Source: Pseudooceanicola sp050897975
GTDB taxonomy: Bacteria > Pseudomonadota > Alphaproteobacteria > Rhodobacterales > Rhodobacteraceae
Length of the DNA stretch: 64,000 nt
Assembly (NCBI RefSeq): GCF_050897975.1
Contig: NZ_JBPAXY010000001.1
Location: forward strand, 372,001-436,000
Direction of reading: 5' to 3'
Positions 33,527-44,365 of the stretch are shown one piece after another; position 1 is the stretch's first letter, and each line of letters opens with the position of its first letter. Below the pieces are notes generated by a model that saw nothing but the letters and a program-made list of their open reading frames with translations, was not told the DNA's origin and ran no database searches. Made by a program: the position numbers and the translations under genes.

Positions 33527-33879
33527 CCGGGACTGAGCTTGCCACCGGCGCGGCCATCGACCGCGTCGATCTGTGGATCGTGATCATCGGGCTGGGCCTG
33601 GGCAGTTTCGCCCTGCGCTTTGCCTTCCTGGGGCTGATCGGCAACCGGCAGATGCCGGAATGGCTGCTGCGCCACCTGCGCTATACCCCCGTTGCCGTGC
33701 TGCCCGCGCTGGTGGCCCCGCTGGTCGTCTGGCCCGGCGCCACGGGGGGCGAGATGGACCCCGCGCGCCTGACCGCCGCCCTGGTCACCCTGGCCCTGGG
33801 GGTGATCTTCCGGCGCACCCTGCTGGCGATCCTCTGCGGTCTGGGCACCCTCTATCTGATGCTGTGGTTGATGGGCTGA
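33523..33879 (+). CDS. azlD: AzlD family amino-acid exporter, small subunit
   Basis: A 118-residue membrane protein with three to four hydrophobic segments, the small partner of AzlC. RHLRYTPVAVLPALVAP (about 50-66) is typical of AzlD. It is coupled to azlC by a 4-nt overlap and followed by a terminator. Confidence 0.87.
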   Translation: MTGTELATGAAIDRVDLWIVIIGLGLGSFALRFAFLGLIGNRQMPEWLLRHLRYTPVAVLPALVAPLVVWPGATGGEMDPARLTAALVTLALGVIFRRTLLAILCGLGTLYLMLWLMG

Positions 33880-33912
33880 GGCCCGCCGCCCAGCGACAGC
33901 GCCCCCCAAAGC

Positions 33913-33941
33913 AAAAGGCCGCCCCTCGGGACGGCCTTTTT
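33913..33941. terminator. Terminator between azlD and a convergent lipoprotein gene
   Basis: AAAAGGCCG pairs with CGGCCTTTT; the inner part CCC-CTC-GGG extends the stem past a single bulged A, and T residues follow. It is usable from both sides. Confidence 0.8.
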
Positions 33942-33967
33942 CATCTCTGGCACTGGGGCGCCGGGCC

Positions 33968-34594
33968 TCAGCCTTCGGCGCGGGCCACGGTGGTGCGGTC
34001 GATCCCCAGCACCGCGCCCGCCGGCACCGGGCTGTAATCCTCGTAGTAAGAGGTCGGAGCGACCCCGGTCACCTGCTGGAAGGACTCCTCCAGCTGGTTC
34101 GGCCACCAGGTGCGGCGGATGCCTTCGAACCCGGGCAGCTGCGCCAGGATCGCCGAGGTGGAATTGGCGCATTGCGCCCCGGGCACCGCGCCGCGCCCAT
34201 AGGCCAGCCGCAGCGCCTGTTCGGCCACGGCGGCAGAGACGGTCACCGTCTGGGTGTCCACGTGGTGCGTCTCGCGCGCGTGCATCGATCGGTAGCCTTC
34301 CCAGAAGGCCGGGCTGATTCCCACCAGCACGTCGCCGTCGCGGCGAATCTGCGGGTGGTGGAACGACCCTGCGGGATCGAAGATCACCCGTTCCGACCCG
34401 TTGATCAGCAGCGCCGTATGGGCGCCCTTGCCGCTGTCGTTCGAACGGATGGTGATCAGCGTCAGCGAGGGCGGCGCGTCATGGTGATAGGCGCGCTCGG
34501 CCCGAGCGGGATCGGGTTGGTCGTAGTCGGCGTTTTTCGCACCGCAGCCGGCAAGCGCGCCGAGGGCGGCCAGGGCAAGGATCAGGCGTTTCAT
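33968..34594 (-). CDS. Lipoprotein of unknown function
   Basis: A 208-residue protein with a lipoprotein signal (MKRLILALAALGALAGC, lipobox Cys17). The mature part contains a conserved-looking core with His residues (SNDSGKGAHTALLING, FWEGYRSMHARETHHVDT) and a C-region YGRGAVPGAQCANSTSAIL in which a Cys and an Asn are placed like those of NlpC/P60-related or permuted papain-like proteins. This resemblance is only suggestive. GGAG lies 6 nt before the ATG. Confidence 0.72.
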   Translation of the reverse strand: MKRLILALAALGALAGCGAKNADYDQPDPARAERAYHHDAPPSLTLITIRSNDSGKGAHTALLINGSERVIFDPAGSFHHPQIRRDGDVLVGISPAFWEGYRSMHARETHHVDTQTVTVSAAVAEQALRLAYGRGAVPGAQCANSTSAILAQLPGFEGIRRTWWPNQLEESFQQVTGVAPTSYYEDYSPVPAGAVLGIDRTTVARAEG

Positions 34595-34648
34595 GGATGT
34601 CTCCGTAAATCGGCCCCGATGGGCTTGCCCGCCGCGCAACGCGCGGGC

Positions 34649-34783
34649 TTAGCTGTTGAACAGGGCGAGGAAGACCAGCACGCCGATAGAAATGCCGCAG
34701 ACCCACATCGTGGTCTTGATGAAGCCCTCGAAGGTCTTCTCCTGCGGTTCGATATCCATTTCACCATGCTTGTGCTCGGCCAT
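34649..34783 (-). CDS. aa3-type cytochrome c oxidase subunit IV
   Basis: A 44-residue single-pass membrane peptide. A short charged N-terminus (EHKHGEMDIEPQEKTFEGF) leads into one membrane helix ending LVFLALFNS, as in the bacterial aa3-type subunit IV seen in the Paracoccus and Rhodobacter oxidases. GGAGGAG lies 6 nt before the ATG at 34783; the ATG at 34789 would have no spacing, so 34783 is chosen. The other oxidase genes are not in the window. Confidence 0.85.
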   Translation of the reverse strand: MAEHKHGEMDIEPQEKTFEGFIKTTMWVCGISIGVLVFLALFNS

Positions 34784-34871
34784 CGTCATCTCCTCCCGGT
34801 GGTCGGTCGTTTCAGGGCCGGGGATACTGCAAAGATCCGCCGCTGTCACCTGTTTCGGTGCCGCTTGCGGC

Positions 34872-35330
34872 CTAGGCCGCGGTGTTTTCCAGATCGCGCC
34901 GCAGACGGAAGCCGATGCGCGCGGGCTCGGGCCGGTCGGGGCGTTTCGGCATCGCCCGCAAGAGCACCGAAAGCTGGCTGACATGCTGCACCAGCTGGGT
35001 CCTGGCGCCCTGGGCATCGGTGCCGGTGAAGGTGACGATATCGGGGTCGAAATAGCCCATCCCTTCGATCCGCAGCACACCCGCGTCGCCCCCGGCAAAG
35101 CCCATGGCGACCTCTTCGTCGCTGTCCAGGCTTTCCTCGAACTGCTGGATGTATAGGATCAGCCGTTCATAGGCCCAGGCGGCGGGGCTTTTCTTTTCGA
35201 CCGGCTCGTCGATCACATTCGCGGGCAGCGGTTCGGCCGGCGCGCGGCCATCGGCGTGGACCTCGTGGCGGCAGGGCAGAACCGCGTTCTCTGCCGCCTC
35301 GGCACTGGTCGAGACCATGGTTTCGCGCAT
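34872..35330 (-). CDS. DUF6173-like protein
   Basis: A 152-residue soluble protein. After about 45 variable residues there is a core domain with AWAYERLILYIQQFEESL, EEVAMGFAGG and VLRIEGMGYFDPDIVTFTG, which I associate with DUF6173; that assignment is from memory. The function is unknown. It follows the MBL hydrolase gene by 49 nt on the same strand. AGAGGG precedes the ATG. Confidence 0.65.
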   Translation of the reverse strand: MRETMVSTSAEAAENAVLPCRHEVHADGRAPAEPLPANVIDEPVEKKSPAAWAYERLILYIQQFEESLDSDEEVAMGFAGGDAGVLRIEGMGYFDPDIVTFTGTDAQGARTQLVQHVSQLSVLLRAMPKRPDRPEPARIGFRLRRDLENTAA

Positions 35331-35379
35331 CGCACCCTCTCTTCTGCCTGTCCGGCCTTGGCGGAACGGCCCCGCCGGT

Positions 35380-36413
35380 TCAGCGGCTTTGCCACAGCCA
35401 GGCGCCATCCTTGCGCTCGGACCGGGTGACCTCTCCGCGTTTGTAGAGATAGTTAAGATGCGCCAGGGCTTCGGCCATGGCCAGCCCGTAATTACCTTCG
35501 TCGATCTTGCGCATGAACAGCTGCGGGAAGCAGTCGACCACGGTCCGCGGCATGGCCAGGAAGACCTTCAGCCGTTCCAGACCCGAGACGTGGTTGTCGA
35601 TCATCTGCCGCAGCCGCACCGGCAGCCCGCTATAGGGCAGCTTGTGGCCCCCCAGCACCAGCTGATCGTCGCGGGCATGGGCCAGCAGGCGCTCGCTGGC
35701 CTCCAGGAACTCGGCCAGGGGGTCGGCCTCGGGTTCGGTGACATGGACGCCGATATTGGGGCTGATCGAGGACAGCAGCTGATCGCCGCCGATCACCAGA
35801 TTGTCGTCGCGCGACCACAGGGTGACATGTTCGGGCGCATGGCCGTTGCCCATGCGCACATCCCAGGTGCGACCGCCCGCGCGCAGGGTCTCGCCCTCTT
35901 GCAGGCGGGTGTAGCCCGTGGGCAGGCGGTGCACGACGTCGACGAAGTTGAAGGGCCGCTCGCCCTCGCGCTTGGCGCGCAGGCGCGGGTCCATCCCGGC
36001 GCGTTTCCAGAAGGTCAGCGCCTGCTCCGAGGGGCGCTCTTCCTCGTCCAGCAGCAGCATCCGCGCCATCAGCCAGGAGGTGCGCGAGGTCACCAGTTCG
36101 GCGCCGTGGTGCTTCATGAACCAGCCCGCCATGCCGATGTGATCGGGATGGTGATGGGTGATCAGCAGCCGGGTGACCGGCTTGCCCGCCAGGGGCCCGT
36201 CCAGGAGGCCCTGCCACAGGGCCTTGGCCTCACGCGAATGGACCCCGGTATCCACCAGGGTCCAGCCGTCGCCATCGTCCAGCGCGTAGATGTTCACATG
36301 GTTCAGCGCCATGGGCAGCGGCAGACGGATCCACAGCACACCCTCGGCGATCTCCACCGCCTCCCCCGGGGCTGGCGCCTCTTCCCAGGGAAAGCGGATG
36401 GCCCCTGCGACGG

Positions 36414-36417
<4 letters not shown>
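35380..36417 (-). CDS. Metallo-beta-lactamase fold hydrolase
   Basis: A 345-residue soluble protein with the metal motif THHHPDH (about 90-96), further His in GNGHAPEH and an Asp in GGDQLL, a complete set for a dinuclear zinc or iron site. The C-terminal 100 residues form an added helical domain typical of the glyoxalase II/LACTB2-like group. The reaction is not evident. It overlaps the acyl-CoA dehydrogenase gene by 4 nt (ATGA), so a role in thioester or acyl-CoA hydrolysis is a reasonable inference. Confidence 0.82.
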
Positions 36418-38138
<1,721 letters not shown>

Positions 38139-38304
38139 TTGGGTCTCCTCCCTCAGCATCTTGGCAAGCCGTGGTCCCGGCTGTAGGACAGCCCGGCCCG
38201 GGTTGTAAACCTAACGCCGACCCGTCGGGCAGCAAAGGCAAACGCCGCGTCACAAATCCCGCAGGGCGGAAGGCCGGGACCGGGCCGGAGGCATACGTAT
38301 CAGC

Positions 38305-39276
38305 ATGGTAGAGACCGAAGTTCTGGGCACCGACCCTGCCGCCCTGGCCCAGGGCGCGGACCTGCTGCGCGCGGGCGGGCTGGTGGCGATGCCCACGGAG
38401 ACGGTCTACGGGCTGGCGGGCGATGCGGGGTCCGACGCAGCGGTGGCGGCGATCTATGCCGCCAAGGGCCGCCCCTCGTTCAATCCCCTGATCGCCCATG
38501 TGGCCGATATGGAGATGGCCGAGCGCCTGGCAGAGTTTCCGCCCGAGGCCCTGGCCCTGGCCCGCGCCTTCTGGCCCGGGCCGCTGACCCTGGTGCTGCC
38601 CCTGCGCGCGGGCGCGCCGGTGGCCGGGCGGGTGACGGCGGGCCTGCCAACCCTGGCGCTGCGGATGCCCGCGCATCCGGCGGCGCGGGCGCTTCTGCGC
38701 GCCTTCGGCGGGCCGCTGGCCGCGCCCTCGGCCAACCCCTCGGGACGGATCAGCCCGACCGAGCCCGCCCATGTGCTGGCCGGTCTGGGCGGGCGCATCG
38801 CGGCGGTGATCGACGGCGGGCCCTGCGGCGTGGGGGTCGAATCGACCATCCTTGCCGTTGCGCCCGACGGCACCCTGCGCCTGCTGCGCCCCGGCGGCAT
38901 CGGCCCCGAAGAGATCCGGGCCGCCACCGGCCTGACCCTGGCCCTGCCCGAGGACGAGAACAAGGACGACGGGGCCACCGCCCGGATCGAGGCCCCGGGG
39001 CAGATGCTGTCCCATTACGCGCCGCGCGGCACGGTCCGGCTGAACGTCACCGATCCCCGCCCGGGTGAGGTGCTGCTTGCCTTCGGCCCTTCGGACAGCC
39101 CCTATACCCTGTCGCAGACCGGCGATCTGGCCGAGGCCGCCGCCAATCTCTTCCGGCGTCTGCACGAGATGGACCAGGCCGGGATCGACCGGATCGCCGT
39201 GGCCCCGGTGCCCGAGACCGGCATCGGTCGGGCGATCAACGACCGCCTGCGCCGCGCCGCCGCGCCGCGCGACTGA
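38305..39276 (+). CDS. tsaC: L-threonylcarbamoyladenylate synthase (Sua5 form)
   Basis: Makes threonylcarbamoyl-AMP for the t6A37 modification of ANN-decoding tRNAs. At 323 residues it is the two-domain Sua5 form: the YrdC domain has MPTETVYGLAGDA (28-40), KGRPSFNPLI and PSANPSGRISPT, and a C-terminal Sua5 domain follows, joined by a linker with the SHYAPR motif. It is divergent from the acyl-CoA dehydrogenase gene. Confidence 0.92.
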   Translation: MVETEVLGTDPAALAQGADLLRAGGLVAMPTETVYGLAGDAGSDAAVAAIYAAKGRPSFNPLIAHVADMEMAERLAEFPPEALALARAFWPGPLTLVLPLRAGAPVAGRVTAGLPTLALRMPAHPAARALLRAFGGPLAAPSANPSGRISPTEPAHVLAGLGGRIAAVIDGGPCGVGVESTILAVAPDGTLRLLRPGGIGPEEIRAATGLTLALPEDENKDDGATARIEAPGQMLSHYAPRGTVRLNVTDPRPGEVLLAFGPSDSPYTLSQTGDLAEAAANLFRRLHEMDQAGIDRIAVAPVPETGIGRAINDRLRRAAAPRD

Positions 39277-39332
39277 TTCCCGGCGCAGCGGGACGCAGGC
39301 GTTTCAGAAATGGCATAGAGGCCATGCGCGCG

Positions 39333-39914
39333 TCAGGCGCGGCCGGCAGCAACCGACAGGCTCAGCGGGTCGATGCCCAGGCCGGACATGGCCAGGTCCC
39401 ACTTGCGCTCATCCTCGGCCTCGAAGACCAGGCTGCTGGTGGGATCGCCGACCAGCCAGCCGTTCTGGGCAATCTCGCCCTCCAGCTGCCCCGGCGCCCA
39501 GCCGCAATAGCCCAGGGCGACCATGGCATGGCGCGGCCCGTAGCCTGCGGCGATGTCTTCCAGAACATCCAGGGTGGCGGTCATGGCGAAATGGTCGCTG
39601 ACCTGAAGGGTCGACATTTCGGTATCGTAGTCGGGGCTGTGCAGGACAAAGCCGCGTTCCATCTCGACCGGACCCCCGGCATGGACGACGCGCCCCGACA
39701 GATCCTCGCGACAGGGAATTTCCAGCTGATCGAAAAGCCCGGGAAGGGAAACGTGATCTGCCAGTTTATTCACCACCAGGCCCATTGCACCTTCGCCGGA
39801 ATGCGCGCATAGAACGACCACCGTATTGGCAAAGCGTTCGTCGGACAGACCTGGCATCGCAATGAGAATCTTGCCAGTGAGATCGAATAGTCCAGGCAAT
39901 TTCTCTGCCCCCAA
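39333..39914 (-). CDS. YqgE/AlgH family (UPF0301) protein
   Basis: A 193-residue protein with LTGKILIAMPGLSDERFANTV near the N-terminus, GLVVNKL, and HAGGPVE, all typical of UPF0301. The function is unknown in spite of the AlgH name. There is no usable ATG upstream of IAMPGL: the frame starts with TTG at 39914, or TTG at 39896, or the internal ATG at 39857. The length of the family favours one of the TTG codons. A strong GGGAGG exists further up (about 39932) but at the wrong distance, so the start is uncertain. Confidence 0.8.
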   Translation of the reverse strand: MGAEKLPGLFDLTGKILIAMPGLSDERFANTVVVLCAHSGEGAMGLVVNKLADHVSLPGLFDQLEIPCREDLSGRVVHAGGPVEMERGFVLHSPDYDTEMSTLQVSDHFAMTATLDVLEDIAAGYGPRHAMVALGYCGWAPGQLEGEIAQNGWLVGDPTSSLVFEAEDERKWDLAMSGLGIDPLSLSVAAGRA

Positions 39915-40067
39915 GACTTGATTTGAACCCCACCTCCCCCCTTTTGACGCCCCCTCGCGTCATTTGCAACCATTAAGACGCTATTTGGCAACCGGACCTG
40001 CATCTGTGCCGCGTCTGTCGCCGCTTTGTGAATTGGCATTTGCCGCGCTTATGCCCATGTCTAGGCC

Positions 40068-40883
40068 ATGCTCAGACGTCTTGTTCGCCACATCCCGCTG
40101 ATTTCGCTGCTCTTCGCGGCGCTGCCGCTGCCCGCGGCGGCCAATCCCTATGCCGAATATCTGACCGCCCGGATTTTGCCCGGCTGGCGTGAGGCCGACG
40201 GCAGCCATGTGGCGGGGCTGGAACTGACCCTGGCCGAGGGCTGGAAAACCTACTGGCGGCAACCGGGCAGCGCGGGGATTCCGCCGCTGTTCAACTGGTC
40301 CGCCTCGGACAATCTGCACGGTGTCGAGGTGATCTGGCCGCGCCCAGAGGTCTTCGAGCTGTCGGGGATGCGCTCGATCGGCTACCACGATCACGTCGTC
40401 CTGCCGCTGCGCATCGCCCCCGCCCGGGCCGGGGCGCCGGTCGAGCTGCGCGGCGAGATCTTCCTTGGCATCTGCGAACATATCTGCGTGCCGCTGGAGA
40501 TCGAGGTCGCGGGCACCCTGCCCGCCGATCAGACCCGCCGCAGCCCGGCCATCGCCGCGGCCCTGGCCGAACGCGCCTATAGCGCCACCGAGGCGAAGGT
40601 GCGCGCGGTCAGCTGTCAGGTGCGCCCCCAGGCGCCGGGGCTGCTGGTCGAGGCGCAGATCCGGATGCCCTCGGCGGGCGGGCGCGAGGTGACGGTCTTC
40701 GAGCCGCATTTGCCGGACATGGTCGTGTCGGATTCGGTGTCGCGCCGCGAAGGCGACATGCTGATCTCGCAGGCGGTGCTGAGCAGCAGCGCGGGCGCCC
40801 TGCATCTGGACCGGTCGCGGCTGAAGATCACCGTGCTGGGCCAGAACTACGCGGTCGAGATCGACGGCTGCCCGGCCCGCTGA
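40068..40883 (+). CDS. Periplasmic DsbD-alpha/ScsB N-terminal-like protein
   Basis: A 271-residue protein with a Sec signal peptide (1-25) and a domain like the periplasmic alpha part of DsbD/ScsB thiol-disulfide reductases. The likely redox pair is Cys136 and Cys140 in CEHICVP, the ScsB-like form of the DsbD motif. The membrane (CcdA-like) and C-terminal thioredoxin domains of DsbD are missing, so electrons must come from another protein. Two further cysteines (about 185 and 268) are present. The gene stands alone. Confidence 0.72.
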   Translation: MLRRLVRHIPLISLLFAALPLPAAANPYAEYLTARILPGWREADGSHVAGLELTLAEGWKTYWRQPGSAGIPPLFNWSASDNLHGVEVIWPRPEVFELSGMRSIGYHDHVVLPLRIAPARAGAPVELRGEIFLGICEHICVPLEIEVAGTLPADQTRRSPAIAAALAERAYSATEAKVRAVSCQVRPQAPGLLVEAQIRMPSAGGREVTVFEPHLPDMVVSDSVSRREGDMLISQAVLSSSAGALHLDRSRLKITVLGQNYAVEIDGCPAR

Positions 40884-40959
40884 GGCGCGCGCCAGACGCC
40901 CCCTTTACCCCTGAAGAGCGGACCGACGCCCCGCATCACGAGGCGCCGGAGATTTGGCG

Positions 40960-43900
40960 TCAGGCCCCCTGCGCGGGGCTGTGGCGGCGCAGGCGCGCCA
41001 GAGCCGCCAGGGCGAAAAGCGCCAGCACGATGACCAGAGACCCCGCCAGATACAGCAGCAGCGCCGCGCCCACCCCGGGGCTGGCCCAGCCGGGCAGCAG
41101 CCCGGCCAGCGGCGCGGGCAGCGCCCCCTGCCACAGCTGATGGCCCAGGGTCAGGGCGAACCAGCCCAGCACCAGCGCCAGGCCTAGCCCGACCAGCCCG
41201 CGCAGCCCGCCCGCGCGGCGGTCGCCGAGCGCGCGGCGCAGGCCCGCGCGCATCCGCGCCATGTCGTCCTGCATCGCCAAGAGCGCGGGCACCACCAGCA
41301 GAACCAGCACCATCCCGAAGCCCAGGCCATAGACCAGGGTGATCACCGTCGGCATCAGGAACTGCGCCTGGCTGGATTTCTCGTACAGAAGCGGCGCCAG
41401 CCCCATCACCGTGGTCAGCGTGGTCAGCATGACGGGCCGCAACCGGTCCGCCGCGCCGTCGATGATCGCCGGGCGCAGGCCCCGGCCTTCGGCGTATTCG
41501 TCCACCGTGGTCACCAGCACAATGGAATCGTTGATGATGATCCCGGTCATGCCCAGAAGGCCCACCACCGTGAACATCGACAGCGGCACCTCCCACAGGG
41601 CATGGCCGTAGAAGGCGCCCACCAGGCCGAAGGGGATGATTGCCATCACCACCAGGGGTCGGGTCCAGCTGGCAAAGACCCAGGCCAGCACCAAGTAGAT
41701 CCCGGTCAGCACCATCACCAGCCCGTAAAGGGCATCGTTGAGGAAATCGTCCTCTTGCTCGGCCAGACCCGAGAGGCGGAACTCGACCTGCCGTTCGGCG
41801 GCGATATTGGGCAGGATCTCGGTTTCCAGGGTGCGCAGGATCTCTTCGGCGCGGGCCGGATCGTCGTCGGAAATCTCGCCATTGACCGACAAAAGGCGCA
41901 GCCCGTTTTCCCGCCGCACGGTGGAAAAGCCAGAGCGGCGCTCGACCGTGACCAGATCGGCCAGGGGCACATAGACGCCGCCGGGGCTGCGCATCATCAT
42001 CCGGTCCAGGAAATCCGCCGACAGCTCGGCCTCGGGCAGTTCGACCCGGATCGCCGCCGAACGCGGCCCCACCGGATAGGTCGCCGCCTCGATCCCGTTC
42101 AGCCGGTTGCGCAGCACCCGGCCCAGCTGATCGACGGTAAAGCCGAGGGCCTCGCCCTGGGGCCTCAGCTCCAGGATCATCTCTTCCTTGTCGTAGGACA
42201 GGTTGTCTTCGACCGCCGAGACCTCGGGATAGCGCAGCACCGCCTCTTGCAGGTCCTGGCTGGCGGCCTTCAGCGTGTCGGCATCGGCGCCGTAGAACTG
42301 CACATCCAGCGAATCGCCCGCCGGGCCAGAGCCCCAGCCCCGGAAGCTGACCACCTCGGCCAGCGGGTGCTGGCGTACCTCCTCTTGCAGCGCACTGACG
42401 AAGGCGGAACTGGAATAGGGGCGGAAGTCGGGGTCGATCAGTTCGATGGTGATCGAGCCCAGCTGATCGACGTCCTTGCTGTCGGACCCGGCCAGGGGGC
42501 GCCCCGAATTGCCGCCGATCTCGGCGATGGCGTAGTCGACCGGGTTCACCCCGTATTCGGCCTCATAGCGGGCGCCCAGATCCTCGGTGGCGCGCTGCAT
42601 CTCGCGCATCATCGCCAGGGTGTCGTCGCGGGTGGCGCCGGGCGCCATCATGAAGTTGCCGGTGACCGAGCCGCGTTCCGGCGAGCTGAAGAAGCGCCAT
42701 TGCAGGTCGCCGCGGATAAAGTTCGACATCTGCGCCGCGAAGATCACCAGCACCAGCGCCAGCACCGGATAGCGCAGCCGGATCACCAGGCCAATGGCCG
42801 GGCGGAACAGCCGGTCGCGCACCCATCCGAAGCCCCGGTTCACCTGGCGCGAGGGCCAGTCGTACCAGCGATCCTCGCCGGAATGGGCCAGGGCATGGGC
42901 CATGTGGTTGGGCAGGATCAGGAAGCATTCCACCAGCGAGGCCAGCAGCACCACGATCACGGTAAAGGGGATATCGGCGATCATCTCGCCAAAGCGGCCC
43001 TCGATCACCGTCAGGCCGAAGAAGGCAATCACCGTGGTCAGCGTGGCGGAAAAGACCGGCATGGCCATACGCTTGGCCGCGCCCTCGGCGGCGGCCACCG
43101 GCCCCTCGCCCCGGCGGCGGACGCGGCTGTCGGCATATTCGGCCACCACGATGGCGTCATCCACCACGATCCCCAGGGTGATGATCAGCGCAAAAAGCGA
43201 GATCATGTTCAGGGTCAGGCCGAAGACATACATCAACGCGATGGCCGTCAGCATCGACACCGGGATCCCGGCAGCGACCCAGAAGGCCGCCCGCGCGTTG
43301 AGGAACAGAAACAGCAGGCACAGCACCAGGCCCAGGCCCATGGCGCCGTTCTCGATCAGGATATCCAGCCGCCCGGTGATCTGTTCGGCGCGGGTGCGGA
43401 TCAGGTCGATGGAACTGCCCTCGGGCAGGGCCGGCAGCATTTCGGCCGCCACCTGCTCGACCCGCTTCTGAATGTCGATCGCATCGCCGGTATCGGAGCG
43501 ATCCACCCGGACCGAGATCGCCGGATCCTCGCCCACGAAATAGGTGCGCGCGCGGTCCGTCCCCTCGACCCGGACCCGGGCCACGTCGCCCACGGTCAGG
43601 GCCTGGCCATCCTCGCCCCGGCGCAGCACCAGCGCCTCGATCTCTTCGGCCGAGCGTTTCTCGCTACCGGTGCGGACCCGGGCATTGGCGCCGGTCACGT
43701 CACCGGCGGGCGAGGCGTCGACCTCGGCGGCAATGGCGCTGGCGATATCGGCCATGGTCACGTCATGGGCGATCAGGTTGAGCGCGGGCACCTCGACGAT
43801 GACCTGTGGCGCCGACAGGCCCCGGATGGTGGTGCGGGTGACCCCTTCGGCAAAAAGGCGGGTAACGAACTCGTCCGCGAAACGGGCGATCTGATCGACG

Positions 43901-44361
43901 CCCACGGGGCCGGTGATCACCACGTCGGTGACCCGATCGCGCCAGGCCGAGCGGCTGACCTCGGGATCTTCGGCCTCTTCGGGCAGGTTATTCACCCCGT
44001 CCACCGCCGCCTGCACGTCATCGGCGGCACGCGCCATGTCCCAGCCGGGCTCGAACTCCAGGCTGATCCGGGCCGAGCCTTCGGTCGAGCGCGCCTCAGA
44101 GGACATCACCCCCTCGACCGTCATCAGCGCCGGGTCCAGCAGTTGCACGATGGCGCGGTCCACATCCTCGGCCCCGGCGCCGTCCCAGCGGACCGAGACC
44201 GAGACGCTGTCGACGATGATGTCGGGGAAATACTGCGCCCGCATCCGGGGCAGCGCGGCAACGCCCGCCGCCAGCATCACCAGCAGCAGCAGGTTGGCCA
44301 CGGTGCGGTGGCGGGTGAAATAGCTGAGCAGGCCGGTGGCCCGGCGGGGGGCGGCGCGCAT
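40960..44361 (-). CDS. RND-family efflux pump, inner-membrane transporter
   Basis: Proton-driven exporter of the AcrB/HAE1-like resistance-nodulation-division family, 1133 residues. The usual two-fold plan is visible: TM1, a large periplasmic loop, TM2-6 with the proton-relay Asp401-Asp402 (GIVVDDAIVV), TM7, a second loop and TM8-12. After TM12 there are about 90 extra residues with at least two hydrophobic segments, which standard pumps lack. The ATG at 44361 lies 4 nt after the stop of the adaptor gene; a TTG nine codons earlier would overlap it. No outer-membrane partner gene is next to it. Confidence 0.9.
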   Translation of the reverse strand: MRAAPRRATGLLSYFTRHRTVANLLLLVMLAAGVAALPRMRAQYFPDIIVDSVSVSVRWDGAGAEDVDRAIVQLLDPALMTVEGVMSSEARSTEGSARISLEFEPGWDMARAADDVQAAVDGVNNLPEEAEDPEVSRSAWRDRVTDVVITGPVGVDQIARFADEFVTRLFAEGVTRTTIRGLSAPQVIVEVPALNLIAHDVTMADIASAIAAEVDASPAGDVTGANARVRTGSEKRSAEEIEALVLRRGEDGQALTVGDVARVRVEGTDRARTYFVGEDPAISVRVDRSDTGDAIDIQKRVEQVAAEMLPALPEGSSIDLIRTRAEQITGRLDILIENGAMGLGLVLCLLFLFLNARAAFWVAAGIPVSMLTAIALMYVFGLTLNMISLFALIITLGIVVDDAIVVAEYADSRVRRRGEGPVAAAEGAAKRMAMPVFSATLTTVIAFFGLTVIEGRFGEMIADIPFTVIVVLLASLVECFLILPNHMAHALAHSGEDRWYDWPSRQVNRGFGWVRDRLFRPAIGLVIRLRYPVLALVLVIFAAQMSNFIRGDLQWRFFSSPERGSVTGNFMMAPGATRDDTLAMMREMQRATEDLGARYEAEYGVNPVDYAIAEIGGNSGRPLAGSDSKDVDQLGSITIELIDPDFRPYSSSAFVSALQEEVRQHPLAEVVSFRGWGSGPAGDSLDVQFYGADADTLKAASQDLQEAVLRYPEVSAVEDNLSYDKEEMILELRPQGEALGFTVDQLGRVLRNRLNGIEAATYPVGPRSAAIRVELPEAELSADFLDRMMMRSPGGVYVPLADLVTVERRSGFSTVRRENGLRLLSVNGEISDDDPARAEEILRTLETEILPNIAAERQVEFRLSGLAEQEDDFLNDALYGLVMVLTGIYLVLAWVFASWTRPLVVMAIIPFGLVGAFYGHALWEVPLSMFTVVGLLGMTGIIINDSIVLVTTVDEYAEGRGLRPAIIDGAADRLRPVMLTTLTTVMGLAPLLYEKSSQAQFLMPTVITLVYGLGFGMVLVLLVVPALLAMQDDMARMRAGLRRALGDRRAGGLRGLVGLGLALVLGWFALTLGHQLWQGALPAPLAGLLPGWASPGVGAALLLYLAGSLVIVLALFALAALARLRRHSPAQGA

Positions 44362-44365
44362 TGGA

